DNA of 64,000 bases from Candidatus Leptofilum gracile (GTDB taxonomy: Bacteria > Chloroflexota > Anaerolineae > Promineifilales > Promineifilaceae): assembly GCA_016713825.1 (NCBI GenBank), contig JADJOJ010000001.1, forward strand, positions 669,634-733,633, written 5' to 3'. Positions 8,090 to 17,340 of this stretch are shown here, piece by piece. Under the pieces are notes generated by a model. The model ran no database searches, was not told the origin of the DNA, and saw only the letters and a list, made by a program, of their open reading frames with translations. Both the position numbers and the translations under genes were made by a program. The number at the start of each line of letters is the position of its first letter. Positions within the stretch are counted from its first letter, which is position 1.

Positions 8090-11000
8090 ATGAAAAAAAT
8101 AATTGCTTTTGCCATTCTTATTTTGCTAACAGCTTGTGGAGCAGCAGAGGATACGGCCGTTCCCACCCCCGCCTCCCCCCTCTTCCACAACGTCAGCCGC
8201 GCCGCTGGCATTACCCAAACCCGCCAGGGCAACGACCGCGCCATCGGCCAGGCCTGGGGCGACTACGACCGCGACGGCTGGGTCGATTTCTACGTCACCG
8301 ACACCAAAGGGCCCAACAGCCTCTTCCGCAACAACGGCGACGGCACCTTCAGCCGCCCCGCCATTGCCGAAACCGTCGCCCTGCCCGATGGCTTTAGCGG
8401 CGGTGCCAGCTTCGCCGACTACAACAACGACGGCTGGCTCGACCTCTACGTGGTCAACTGGGGGCAAAACGTCCTCTTCCGTAACGACGCAGGCCACGGG
8501 TTCACCGACGTCACCAACGAGGCGGGCGTGGGCGGCCAGGGCGAAAACAGCCAGACCGCCTCCTGGGGCGATTACGACAGCGACGGCTGGCTGGACCTCT
8601 ACGTGGCCAACTGGGCCTGCTATCCCCGCTGCGGCCGTCCCAGCCAGGGGGACACCGACCGCCTCTACCACAACAACGGCGATGGCACCTTCACCGACGT
8701 CACCCGCCTGCTTGGCGGCGAAACGTATGGCGCAGGCTTTGTCGCCAGCTTCACCGATTACGACAACGACGGCGACCAGGACATCTACCTGCTCAACGAC
8801 GAATTTCTCTTCCCCACCGGCAACAAGCTGTGGCGCAACGACGGCCCCGGCTGTGAAGGCCATTGCTTTGTTCAAGTCGCGCCAGATGCCAACGCCGACA
8901 CCCACGTCATGGGCATGGGGCTGGCCACGGCCGATTACGACAACGACGGCGACTTCGACTTCTACTTTTCCAACGCCGGGCCGATGACGCTGCTGCAAAA
9001 CCAGGGGGACGGCACCTTTGGCAACGTCGCCGAGCTGGCCGGGGTCGATCTGCCCGATGGCGTCGCCTGGGCCGCCTCCGCTTTTGATTACAACAACGAC
9101 GGCTGGCAAGATTTGTACCTGGCCGTCATGACCACCGCCAGCCACGACGGCATCGCCGCCAACCCGCTCTTCCACAACAACGGCGACGGCACCTTCAGCC
9201 GCGTCAGCTCCGGCAGCGGGGCGGGGGACGTCGGCCCCACCATGGGCATCGCCCTGGCCGATTTTGACAACGACGGCCGTATCGACCTCCTGCTAGGCAA
9301 CAAAGACGACGGCTACAGCCTGCTGCGCAACCAAAGCAGCCAGGCAGATGGCCATTGGCTCACGCTGGCCCTGGAAGGCGCGGGGCCGGTAAACCGGGAC
9401 GCCGTCGGCAGCCGCGTCACCGTCCGCACCGCCGATGGCAACGTGCAAACCCGCGAGGTGCAAAATGGCGGCAGCCTGGGCGCAGGCCACGAGCTGCGCC
9501 TCCATGTTGGCCTGGGCGCGTTTGACACGGTGGAGGAACTGACCATTCGCTGGCCAGACGGCCGTTCCCAAACCTTCAGCCACATCCCCGCCAACCGCCA
9601 AATCAGCCTGCCCTACCCGCTAGACGCCGCCGCCGAAGCCGCCCAGCAGACGGCCCTCTACCCACCAACCGCCCACCAACAAACCACGAACCCACTCCCC
9701 ATCAACGTGCTCATCATTGCCAATCTGGTCGCCTGGTCACTCCTGTTTCTGATCATTTTGCGCCTGCGCCGCCAGTTGGGCATCAGCCGTCGGGCAGTGC
9801 TGCGAGTTGGCGCGGTGGTGTTGGTGGGGATTACGGCCGTTTACCTCTTCACCACCCTGCCAGCCGCCGACAATGAACCGCCACCTGCCCAATCAGACCC
9901 CACGCTGGCCGACCGTCTGGCCCAGGCCGGTGCCATCCCGCCGCTGCAGCTGCCCGCCGCACCCGAAGCCCAGGTTGAATTGGGCCGGGCGCTGTTCTGG
10001 GACCCCATCCTCAGCGGCAACAAAGACACCGCCTGCGTCACCTGCCACCATCCCAGCGAAGGCACCGGCGACAGCCTGGAGCTGCCCATCGGCACCGGCG
10101 GGCAAGGGCTGGGGCCAGCGCGCGTTTTTGTGGGCACCCGGCAGGTGCTGGTGCCGCGCAACGCCACGCCCGTCTACAATTTGGGGCTGGACGGCATGGA
10201 CGTGATGTTTTGGGACGGCCGTGTTTCCCTGCTCCCCGACGGCCAGTTCGACAGCCCCGCCAACGACGATCTGCCCTACAACCTCAGCAACGCCGTCGCC
10301 GTGCAGGCGATGTTCCCTGTCACCTCGCCCGACGAAATGCGCGGCCATCCCGGCGACACAGACCTGTTTGGCGAGCGCAACGAGATGGGCAATCTCAAAG
10401 GCCATCAGGCCACCATCATGTGGGACGGATTGATGGCCGAGCTTTTGGCCATCCCCGCCTACCAGGCGCTGTTCCAGGCCGCCTACCCCAGCGTGCCGCT
10501 GGACGCGCTCAATTTTGGCCACGCCGCCAACGCCCTGGCCGCTTACCAGATGGACACCTTCACCTTTTTGGACAGTCCGTGGGATCGCTATTTGCAGGGG
10601 GACGAGGCAGCGCTCTCGGCTGAAGCGCTGGCTGGCGCGGAACTGTTTTACGGCCAGGCGGGCTGTGCCGACTGCCACAGCGGCGCGCTGCTGAGCGACT
10701 TGCAGTTCCACAATATCGGTGCGCCGCAAATTGGGCCGGGCAAGGGCAATGAGGAGCCGTACGATTTTGGCCGTGCCCGCGAAACCGGCGACGAAAGCGA
10801 TCTATTTGCCTTCCGCACGCCGCCGCTGCGCAACGTGGCCATCACCGGGCCGTGGCTGCACAACGGCGCGTACGCCACGCTGGAAGCGGTCATCCGGCAC
10901 CATCTCAACGCCCGCGACGCCGTAGAAAATTACGATTTTGGCCAGCTGCCGCCATTGGTTTTGGCAGAGGATTCGGGAGATACGGCCGTACACACCGCCG

Positions 11001-11170
11001 CCCTCAACGCCCCCTCCTTTGCCCTGCCCACCCGCGATCTCACCGACGCAGAAGTGGCGGCGCTGATCGCCTTTTTGGAAGCACTCACCTCGCCCACGGC
11101 CACCGACCTGAGCCACGTCATTCCCGACGCGGTGCCCAGCGGCCTGCCCGTCGGCGGCACAATCGACTAA
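8090..11170 (+). CDS. Lipoprotein fusing FG-GAP/VCBS repeats, ASPIC/UnbV domain and di-haem cytochrome c peroxidase
   Basis: A 1026-aa surface protein with two normally separate parts. A signal peptide with lipobox LTAC (Cys16) leads into about seven calcium-binding-like FG-GAP/VCBS repeats (motifs such as DYDRDGWVDFY and DYNNDGWLDLY, ending NNGDGTF), then an ASPIC/UnbV region (about 440-510, GSRVTVRTADGN, ELTIRWPDGRSQTF). Two membrane segments (about 537-557 and 566-590) separate this from a MauG/CcpA-type di-haem peroxidase with haem sites CVTCH (649-653) and CADCH (859-863). Family knowledge suggests electron transfer to peroxide or an oxidative modification. No good SD is visible; ATG lies close to the divergent antitoxin promoter region. 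The fusion order is unusual. Function is not known. Confidence 0.85.
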   Translation: MKKIIAFAILILLTACGAAEDTAVPTPASPLFHNVSRAAGITQTRQGNDRAIGQAWGDYDRDGWVDFYVTDTKGPNSLFRNNGDGTFSRPAIAETVALPDGFSGGASFADYNNDGWLDLYVVNWGQNVLFRNDAGHGFTDVTNEAGVGGQGENSQTASWGDYDSDGWLDLYVANWACYPRCGRPSQGDTDRLYHNNGDGTFTDVTRLLGGETYGAGFVASFTDYDNDGDQDIYLLNDEFLFPTGNKLWRNDGPGCEGHCFVQVAPDANADTHVMGMGLATADYDNDGDFDFYFSNAGPMTLLQNQGDGTFGNVAELAGVDLPDGVAWAASAFDYNNDGWQDLYLAVMTTASHDGIAANPLFHNNGDGTFSRVSSGSGAGDVGPTMGIALADFDNDGRIDLLLGNKDDGYSLLRNQSSQADGHWLTLALEGAGPVNRDAVGSRVTVRTADGNVQTREVQNGGSLGAGHELRLHVGLGAFDTVEELTIRWPDGRSQTFSHIPANRQISLPYPLDAAAEAAQQTALYPPTAHQQTTNPLPINVLIIANLVAWSLLFLIILRLRRQLGISRRAVLRVGAVVLVGITAVYLFTTLPAADNEPPPAQSDPTLADRLAQAGAIPPLQLPAAPEAQVELGRALFWDPILSGNKDTACVTCHHPSEGTGDSLELPIGTGGQGLGPARVFVGTRQVLVPRNATPVYNLGLDGMDVMFWDGRVSLLPDGQFDSPANDDLPYNLSNAVAVQAMFPVTSPDEMRGHPGDTDLFGERNEMGNLKGHQATIMWDGLMAELLAIPAYQALFQAAYPSVPLDALNFGHAANALAAYQMDTFTFLDSPWDRYLQGDEAALSAEALAGAELFYGQAGCADCHSGALLSDLQFHNIGAPQIGPGKGNEEPYDFGRARETGDESDLFAFRTPPLRNVAITGPWLHNGAYATLEAVIRHHLNARDAVENYDFGQLPPLVLAEDSGDTAVHTAALNAPSFALPTRDLTDAEVAALIAFLEALTSPTATDLSHVIPDAVPSGLPVGGTID

Positions 11171-11263
11171 CGGATGGGGCACAGCAGACACCTCTCTGTG
11201 CCCCTCCGTGCTCCTCTGTGCAACTCTGTGTTCCGCTTTTCCCGGACACAACAGGAGATTCTT

Positions 11264-13987
11264 TTGACTCGCAAACTTTTTCTTGGCCTCCTGGCCATCT
11301 TATTTTTTTTACCCACCCGAACGATGGCGCAAAGCGAGACGGCCGTTCCCCACCTCACCTACACCACCGCCGACAGCTACCTCATCGTGGAGGTTCTGGA
11401 TGACGACCTGCTCCATTTTGAAGCAGGCCAGGGCAGCCCACCCGCCGCTGGCACACCGCTGGGCACCAGCCCGATGGTGCAAAAAACCAACTATCCCGGC
11501 CCCACCACCTTTACTGACGACGGCCAGGGCACGCTGACCACGGCCGAATTGCAGGTGCAGATCGATGCCCAAACGCTGTGCAGCACGGTTTGGGATGTGA
11601 CGCGCGAGGAACCTTTGCGGTTAACGGCCGTTTGCCCCCAAGACCTCGACGCCCGCAAAAGCAGCCTGGTCATCGACCCCGCCGCCACGCAAGACGTGTA
11701 CGGCCTGGGCGAGCAGTTCCGCACCCCCGGCGAGCCCAACGGCGACTGGCTCGGCAGTGAACGCCAACCGGGCCTCTTTGGCAACGTCATGGAAGAGTTC
11801 AGCGGCGGCATGGTGGGCAACGCCCAATTCCCCATCCTCTACGCCCTCGGCGCGGGGCGCGACAACTACGCCCTGTTTGTCGATCTGGTTTACAAGCAGG
11901 AGTGGGAATTCATCGGCGAGGCGTGGAGCATGACCACCTCGGCCGATCCGCTGCGCTGGTACGTGCTCGGCGGCCCCGATTTGCCCGATTTGCGCGCTGA
12001 TTATTTGGAGTTAAACGGCCGTCCGCCCGTGCCGCCCAAAGCGCTGTTTGGCCTCTGGGTCTCCGAATACGGCTACGACAACTGGGCCGAACTGGACGAC
12101 AAACGACAAACGCTCAACGCCAACCAGTTCCCCCAAGACGGCTTCGTCCTCGACCTGCAATGGTTTGGCAACATCCGCCCGCCCAGCCAGATGGGCTCCC
12201 TCAGCTGGGACCTGGCCAACTTCCCCGACCCCGCCGCCAAAATCGCCGAATTAGGTGAAGATGGCCTGGGGCTCATCCTCATCGAAGAGTCGTATGTGGA
12301 CGATGATCTGCAAAACTTTGGCCTGATGGCCAGCCAAAGCTACCTGGTGAAAGCATGCGACACCTGCGGCCCGGCCACCATGCGCGAATGGTGGGGCAAT
12401 GGCGGCATGGTAGACTGGACCAACGAGGAAGGCGCGGCCTTCTGGCACGATCTGGTGCGCCAGCCGCTCATCGAGGCGGGCGTGTTTGGCCACTGGACCG
12501 ACCTGGGCGAGCCGGAAATGGTCGCCCCCAACAGCTGGTACGCGGGCCTGCCCGGCCTGGAACTGCACGACCAGCTGGCGAACAACAACATCTACAACCT
12601 GCTCTGGGCCAAAAGCATCTTTTTGGGCTACCAGCGCAACGGCGTCACCCAGCGCCCGGTCATTTTGTCCCGCTCTGGCACCACGGGCATTCAGCGCTAT
12701 GGCGCGGCGATGTGGTCGGCCGACATCGGCTCCAACTTCGACAGCCTGGCCGCCCACATGAACGCCCAAATGCAGATGTCGTTCTCTGGCCTGGACTACT
12801 TCGGCACCGACGTGGGCGGTTTCCATCGCGGCACCATCAGCGGGGCCGATTTGGACGAGCTGTACACCGTCTGGCTGGCCAACAGCGCCCTGCTAGACGT
12901 GCCCTTACGGCCGCACACCGAAAATCTGTGCAACTGCAAAGAAACCGCCCCAGACCGCGTGGGCGACCTGGCCAGCAATCTGGCCAACGTGCGGCTGCGC
13001 TATGCGCTCGCCCCCTACTACTACTCGCTGGCGCATCTGGCGTCGCAGACGGGCGCGCCCGTCGTGCCGCCGCTGGTTTTTTATTACCAGGACGATCCGC
13101 AAACGCGCGATTTGGGCGACCACAAGCTGCTGGGGCGCGACATGTTGCTGCGCACCGTGACGGAGGCGGGGGTGACGGCCGTTCCCGTCTACCTCCCCGC
13201 CGGCCAATGGGTCAACTTCCACACCGGCGAATGGATCAGCAGCAGCGGCCAATGGCTGGACGAGGTGCCGACCACCTACGATGGCCTGTTCCAACTGCCG
13301 CTTTTTGTCCGGGCCGGAGCCATCGTGCCGCAGCTGTTTGTGGACGAACAGACGATGAACCTGGCTGGCCTGCGCCGGGACGGCAGCACGCGGGACGAGC
13401 TGATCGTCTATGTGGTGCCCGCGCCGGAACCGAGCAGCTTTACTTTATTCGAAGATGACGGCCGTTCCACAGCCTACCAAACCGGCGCACTGCAAACCAC
13501 CCAGCTCAGCCAGCGCTGGCTCGATGGGCAAATCACCGTAGAAATTGCCGCCGCCGAGGGCAGCTACGATGGCGCAGCCGCCAGCCGGGACAACGTGCTC
13601 AAGCTGGCCATGGGGGATGCGGCGGTTACAGCCGTCTCCCTCAACGGCAGCGAATTAACAAATTTGGATTCACTGGCTGAGTGGGAAACGGCCGTTTCCG
13701 GCTACATCCTCACTCACGGCGAACTGTGGGCCAAATCCGGCCCGCTGCCCGTGATTGAGCCGAAGCAGTTCATCGTGACGCTGGCACAGCCAATCGAAGA
13801 AGCAGCTGAGGTGGCGGAGGTTGTGGTGGAAAGTACGGCCGTTCCCCCCCAAGCGCCCGCCGCAGCAGAGCCAACTGCCAGCGAACCTGCCCCAAACCGC
13901 ACACCGCTATTCATCAGTCTGGGAATCGTGATTGTTCTTCTCGTGGGCGGCTGGCTTTATTATCAACAACGACGTAGTCAAATGTAA
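11264..13987 (+). CDS. Membrane-anchored GH31 alpha-glucosidase/alpha-xylosidase-type enzyme
   Basis: Start TTG 11264 has AGGAG at suitable distance and yields a signal peptide (TRKLFLGLLAILFF, cut after TMAQ). The 907-aa protein has the GH31 N-terminal sandwich (DVYGLGEQF), the barrel with FVLDLQWFG, the nucleophile motif HWTDLGEPEM (Asp413) and the acid/base site WSADIG (Asp487), followed by GLDYFGTDVGGF and C-terminal sheet domains. A Pro/Ala-rich linker and a final hydrophobic helix (FISLGIVIVLLVGGWLYY) with basic tail anchor it to the outer face of the membrane. It would release glucose (or xylose) from oligosaccharide ends beside the importer. Specificity is not assigned. Confidence 0.87.
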   Translation: MTRKLFLGLLAILFFLPTRTMAQSETAVPHLTYTTADSYLIVEVLDDDLLHFEAGQGSPPAAGTPLGTSPMVQKTNYPGPTTFTDDGQGTLTTAELQVQIDAQTLCSTVWDVTREEPLRLTAVCPQDLDARKSSLVIDPAATQDVYGLGEQFRTPGEPNGDWLGSERQPGLFGNVMEEFSGGMVGNAQFPILYALGAGRDNYALFVDLVYKQEWEFIGEAWSMTTSADPLRWYVLGGPDLPDLRADYLELNGRPPVPPKALFGLWVSEYGYDNWAELDDKRQTLNANQFPQDGFVLDLQWFGNIRPPSQMGSLSWDLANFPDPAAKIAELGEDGLGLILIEESYVDDDLQNFGLMASQSYLVKACDTCGPATMREWWGNGGMVDWTNEEGAAFWHDLVRQPLIEAGVFGHWTDLGEPEMVAPNSWYAGLPGLELHDQLANNNIYNLLWAKSIFLGYQRNGVTQRPVILSRSGTTGIQRYGAAMWSADIGSNFDSLAAHMNAQMQMSFSGLDYFGTDVGGFHRGTISGADLDELYTVWLANSALLDVPLRPHTENLCNCKETAPDRVGDLASNLANVRLRYALAPYYYSLAHLASQTGAPVVPPLVFYYQDDPQTRDLGDHKLLGRDMLLRTVTEAGVTAVPVYLPAGQWVNFHTGEWISSSGQWLDEVPTTYDGLFQLPLFVRAGAIVPQLFVDEQTMNLAGLRRDGSTRDELIVYVVPAPEPSSFTLFEDDGRSTAYQTGALQTTQLSQRWLDGQITVEIAAAEGSYDGAAASRDNVLKLAMGDAAVTAVSLNGSELTNLDSLAEWETAVSGYILTHGELWAKSGPLPVIEPKQFIVTLAQPIEEAAEVAEVVVESTAVPPQAPAAAEPTASEPAPNRTPLFISLGIVIVLLVGGWLYYQQRRSQM

Positions 13988-13995
13988 GCAAAATG

Positions 13996-14053
13996 GGACG
14001 CGGACAAACGCGGATGAACGCGAATCATTTCAAATCCGCGTCAATCCGCGTCC
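13996..14053. repeat. Imperfect inverted repeat of GGACGCGGA/TCCGCGTCC type
   Basis: GGACGCGGA (13996-14004) and TCCGCGTCC (14045-14053) bracket internal copies of CGCGGATGAACGCG and CGCGTCAATCCGCG. The same words occur inside the coding region of the large membrane protein near 40780-40807, so this is a dispersed repeat family and not a private regulatory site. Confidence 0.6.
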
Positions 14054-14084
14054 TAAAAAAATTCAATTCACAGAGGCTTTTTAC

Positions 14085-15782
14085 ATGGAAGATTTTGTTT
14101 TTGGTTCCCTATCCACCACCGAAAAACGACTGAAGTATTACCAGGAATGGCGGCAAGGCGTGAAGCACCACAGCCAGGTTTTGCCGCGTGCGCCGCAGGC
14201 AAGCGATGCCCCCGTGCTCACCGTCATCGTGGGGCTGGCCCAGCTGATTGACCGGATTGAGTGCGAGGTGATGCTGCCGGAAACGGCCGTTCACACATTC
14301 ACCCGCACCCAAACGCATTGGGATCTGCTCAACTGGCAATATTTGCAGCATTGGCAAGTTACCCTGCCGCCCCAGCCCGAAGGCACCATCGTGCGCTACG
14401 TCATCAAAGCGTACCCCACCGACGGCTCCGAACCGATTTTGGCCGATGATGGCGAGGTGTTTTCTTACTACGTCGGCCCCAGCGCCCCGCCCGCCTGGAG
14501 CCAGGACGCCGTGGTGTACCAAATTTTCCCCGATCGGTTTTATGTGGGAAACGGCCGTACCTGGAACCCCGCCCAAACCCTCAACGACATCTACGGCGGC
14601 ACCCTGCGCGGCATCATCCAAAAGCTGGATTACGTCGCCGAGATGGGCTTCAACGCCATCTGGCTCAATCCGTTCTTCCCCGACAACAGCCACCACGGCT
14701 ACCACGCCACCGACTACTTCAGCGTCAACCCCCGCCTGGGCAACATGGACGACATCCGCGAACTGGTAGACACCGCCCACAGCAAAGGCATCCGCCTGCT
14801 GCTAGACTTTGTGGCCAACCATTGGGGCAGCGACCACCACAGCTTCCAGGAAGCGATCCGCGATCCCCAAAGCCCGTTTGTGAGCTGGTACCATTGGATC
14901 GATTACCCGGTCGATTACGAAACCTTTTTTGGCGTGATGGATTTGCCCCAGGTCAACGTCAACAATCCCGAAGTGCGCCAATATCTGCTAGACAGCGTCC
15001 GCTTTTGGCTGGGCGATGTCGGCTTCGACGGCCTACGCCTCGATTATGCCCTCGGCCCCACCCACGATTTTTGGACCGAAATGCGGGCCACCGTCAAACA
15101 AGTGAAACCGGACGCCTGGATTTTTGGCGAAGTGGTGGAAACGCCCACCACGCTTTTGAGCTACGAAGGCCGCCTGGATGGCTGCCTAGACTTCTCGCTA
15201 GAGCAGGCCATCCGCGACACCTTTGCCCTGCACCGCATGACCATCTCCGAGTTCGCCAGCTTCCTCATCAAGCACGAGCGCTTCTTCCCCGAAACGTACA
15301 GTCGGCCCAGCTTTTTAGACAACCACGACATGAACCGCTTCTACTTTGCCGCGGGCCACGACAAGCGCAAGCTGAAGCTGGCGGCGCTGTGCCAGTTCAC
15401 GCTGGTTGGCCCGCCCATCGTCTACAACGGCTCCGAAGTGGGCGTGCGCCAGCTGCGCAGCATGTCTGACCCAGACAGCCAGGGCATGGAGGAAAATCGC
15501 CAGCCGATGCTGTGGGGGGAGGCGCAGGATGGCGAGATTCGCGACTTTTTCCGCTGGCTGATCCAGTTCCGCAAAGCACACCCGGCACTGCGCCACGGCT
15601 GCTCGCAAATTTTGCAAGCCAATGACCACACGCTGGTCTACGCCCGCATCCACGCCCAGGAAACCGTCTGGGTGGCGCTGAATGCGAGTGAGGAGGTGAG
15701 GGACGTTACGGCCGTTTCCCCCACCCACCAGCACACCTTCACCCTCCAACCGTGGTCGGGCGACGTGCATTGCTTTGACTGA
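14085..15782 (+). CDS. Cytoplasmic GH13 neopullulanase/cyclomaltodextrinase/maltogenic amylase
   Basis: Hydrolyses imported maltodextrins or cyclodextrins inside the cell. ATG 14085 gives 565 residues without a signal peptide. An N-terminal beta domain (about 1-130), as in CBM34 enzymes, precedes the barrel: VVYQIFPDRF, the HHGYHATDYF signature typical of neopullulanases, LLLDFVANHWG (region I), GLRLDYALG with nucleophile Asp320, IFGEVVETP with acid/base Glu349, and FLDNHDMNRF with Asp415. It completes the set of surface lipoprotein amylase, membrane-anchored GH31 and intracellular GH13, the expected order for starch foraging. Confidence 0.92.
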   Translation: MEDFVFGSLSTTEKRLKYYQEWRQGVKHHSQVLPRAPQASDAPVLTVIVGLAQLIDRIECEVMLPETAVHTFTRTQTHWDLLNWQYLQHWQVTLPPQPEGTIVRYVIKAYPTDGSEPILADDGEVFSYYVGPSAPPAWSQDAVVYQIFPDRFYVGNGRTWNPAQTLNDIYGGTLRGIIQKLDYVAEMGFNAIWLNPFFPDNSHHGYHATDYFSVNPRLGNMDDIRELVDTAHSKGIRLLLDFVANHWGSDHHSFQEAIRDPQSPFVSWYHWIDYPVDYETFFGVMDLPQVNVNNPEVRQYLLDSVRFWLGDVGFDGLRLDYALGPTHDFWTEMRATVKQVKPDAWIFGEVVETPTTLLSYEGRLDGCLDFSLEQAIRDTFALHRMTISEFASFLIKHERFFPETYSRPSFLDNHDMNRFYFAAGHDKRKLKLAALCQFTLVGPPIVYNGSEVGVRQLRSMSDPDSQGMEENRQPMLWGEAQDGEIRDFFRWLIQFRKAHPALRHGCSQILQANDHTLVYARIHAQETVWVALNASEEVRDVTAVSPTHQHTFTLQPWSGDVHCFD

Positions 15783-15795
15783 ATGAAGCCCGAAT

Positions 15796-15854
15796 TGCCA
15801 GGCACGGGGCGAACAGCTTTGGTTTACCCAAAATCATGCGCCCCGTGCCTGGCA
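15796..15854. repeat. Dispersed hairpin repeat, copy 2 (CCAGGCACGGGGC arms)
   Basis: TGCCAGGCACGGGGCG (15796-15811) and its reverse complement ending at 15854 flank a 27-base loop of sequence unlike that of the other copies. It lies just after the neopullulanase stop and before the asd promoter, where it can serve as terminator. Confidence 0.85.
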
Positions 15855-15875
15855 CTTGGAGACTCTTGAAAATGC

Positions 15876-15903
15876 TTGACAGGTCAACCAGATTCTTTAT
15901 AAT
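15876..15903 (+). promoter_or_regulatory. Perfect sigma-70 promoter for the asd T-box transcript
   Basis: TTGACA (15876-15881), 16-base spacer, TATAAT (15898-15903). Both hexamers are exact consensus. Transcription would start near 15910, immediately before the first arm of the T-box leader. Confidence 0.85.
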
Positions 15904-15909
15904 CCAGCG

Positions 15910-16231
15910 AAATTTAGAAAAGCTGCATGTTTGCAGTAAAAAAGCAATGATCAGGACGAGTACGGTCTGAGCCTGCACCAGAGATTGGAGCGCCACCGGC
16001 TGAAAGCCTCCAAAGCAAAGACAGCCCCGAAAACCCCCTGAGAGCGACTTCCTGAACAATTTTTGAGTAAGGAAGCACGGTTGGCCCCGTTAACGGCCGT
16101 TTCAAGGGTAATCTGTCATCGGTTATCCGTAATCGGAACATCACCGATTACTGCTTACCGACCACCGATTACCGAATTGGGTGGAATCGCGACGCCGTCG
16201 CCCCATGTGGGTGGCGGCGTTTTTTATTTTT
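15910..16231 (+). promoter_or_regulatory. T-box riboswitch upstream of asd, probably threonine-specific
   Basis: The leader shows stem I hallmarks in order: GAGTA (15958-15962), the distal AGAGA followed by GGCTGAAAGCC, and then CCGAAAACCCCCTGAGAGC. Aligned with the glyQS leader (GAAA, specifier, six bases, GAGC), the specifier triplet is ACC, a threonine codon. The T-box proper is TTGGGTGGAATCGCG (16177-16191), with the UGGA tRNA-end-binding bulge. A 12-bp terminator stem with T-run (16192-16231) follows. Uncharged tRNA would favour the antiterminator and switch on asd. Between stem I and the antiterminator lie an ACGGCCGT palindrome and repeats of the GTAATCGG type, which look like inserted repeat DNA. 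The specifier call is inference. Confidence 0.85.
16192..16231 (+). terminator. Regulated terminator of the T-box leader
   Basis: ACGCCGTCGCCC pairs with GGGTGGCGGCGT (16209-16220), allowing G:T pairs, around a short loop and followed by TTTTTTATTTTT. The 5' arm overlaps the end of the T-box antiterminator region, as expected for a conditional terminator. Confidence 0.85.
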
Positions 16232-16232
16232 C

Positions 16233-16265
16233 AGGTGCGACGTACTTTTAAAGTGCGTCGCACCT
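16233..16265. repeat. Small inverted repeat before asd
   Basis: AGGTGCGACG (16233-16242) and CGTCGCACCT (16256-16265) flank an AT-rich centre, between the T-box terminator and the asd ribosome site. In the mRNA this would fold into a hairpin 8-10 bases before the SD sequence. Role unknown. Confidence 0.6.
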
Positions 16266-16287
16266 CAGAGCAAAAGAGGTAAATCGT

Positions 16288-17340
16288 ATGAGCAACAAAA
16301 TTCCCGTCGGCATTCTCGCGGCCACAGGTTCTGTGGGCCAGCGCTTTATTCAACATCTGGTCAACCATCCCTGGTTTGAAATTACCGCCCTCACTGGCTC
16401 CGAGCGGACGGCGGGACGGCCGTACCGCGAAGGCGTCAACTGGCTGCTGCCCGGCGACCCGCCCGCCGCAGTCGCCGACATGATCGTGCAGCCCACCGAG
16501 CCAAATCTTGAGCCTCGCGTTCTCTTTTCCGCCCTGCCCACCGCCGAAGCGCGCGAGCTGGAGCCGAAGTTTGCCCAGGCGGGCTACATCGTCCTCACCA
16601 ACGCCTCGCCCTTCCGCATGGACCCGTGCGTGCCGCTGCTCATCCCGGAGGTGAACCCGGACCACACGGCGCTCATCCCCCGCCAAAAAGAGGCGTACGG
16701 CTGGGATGGCTGGATTGTGGCCAACGCCAACTGCTCCACCACCAGCATCGTCCTGCCGTTGCAGATTTTGCACAAGCGGTATGGGGTGGAAACGGCCGTT
16801 GTCACCACGCTCCAGGCCATCTCCGGCGCTGGCTACCCCGGCGTCCCCTCGCTAGACATCATGGACAACGTCATCCCCTACATCGGCGGCGAAGATGGCA
16901 AGCTGGAAACCGAACCGCGCAAGCTGTGCGGCAGCTACGCCAACGGCGCGATTGAGATGGCTCCCTTCAAAGTCAGCGCCCAGGCCAACCGCGTGCCGGT
17001 GATGGACGGCCATCTGGGCAGCGTTTCCGTCAAGCTGCGCCAATCCGCCACGGCAGAAGAAGTCATCGAGCTGTTCCAAACGTGGCAGCCGCCCGCAATC
17101 GTGCGCGACCTGCCCACCATGCCGGAACAAGTCTTCATCTACCGCCCCGAAGCCAATCGCCCCCAGCCTCGTCTGGACCGCGACGCAGGCAACGGCCTGG
17201 CCTGGACCGTCGGCGGGGTGCGCAACTGCCCCGTCAACGACATCCGCTTCCTGGCCATCACCCACAACACCCTGCGCGGCGCGGCGAGTGGCTCTGTGCT
17301 GAATGCGGAGCTGTTGGTGAAGCAAGGGTTTATCAAGTGA
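16288..17340 (+). CDS. asd: Aspartate-semialdehyde dehydrogenase
   Basis: Reduces aspartyl-phosphate to aspartate semialdehyde, the branch point to lysine, methionine and threonine, in the cytoplasm. The 350-aa protein starts at ATG 16288 after AGAGGT. The NADP-binding loop GILAATGSVGQRF is at the N-terminus, and the catalytic cysteine is Cys149 in NANCSTTS. Residues around SGAGYPGVPSLDIMDNVIP match the longer archaeal/fungal type of the family more than the E. coli type. It is controlled by the T-box leader just upstream and stands alone, without other pathway genes next to it. Confidence 0.93.
   Translation: MSNKIPVGILAATGSVGQRFIQHLVNHPWFEITALTGSERTAGRPYREGVNWLLPGDPPAAVADMIVQPTEPNLEPRVLFSALPTAEARELEPKFAQAGYIVLTNASPFRMDPCVPLLIPEVNPDHTALIPRQKEAYGWDGWIVANANCSTTSIVLPLQILHKRYGVETAVVTTLQAISGAGYPGVPSLDIMDNVIPYIGGEDGKLETEPRKLCGSYANGAIEMAPFKVSAQANRVPVMDGHLGSVSVKLRQSATAEEVIELFQTWQPPAIVRDLPTMPEQVFIYRPEANRPQPRLDRDAGNGLAWTVGGVRNCPVNDIRFLAITHNTLRGAASGSVLNAELLVKQGFIK

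Noticed and set aside
12355..13458. 367-codon plus-strand frame inside the GH31 gene
   Set aside because: Arg/Gly/Ala-rich composition typical of an out-of-frame reading of GC-rich DNA; the GH31 frame carries the catalytic motifs.
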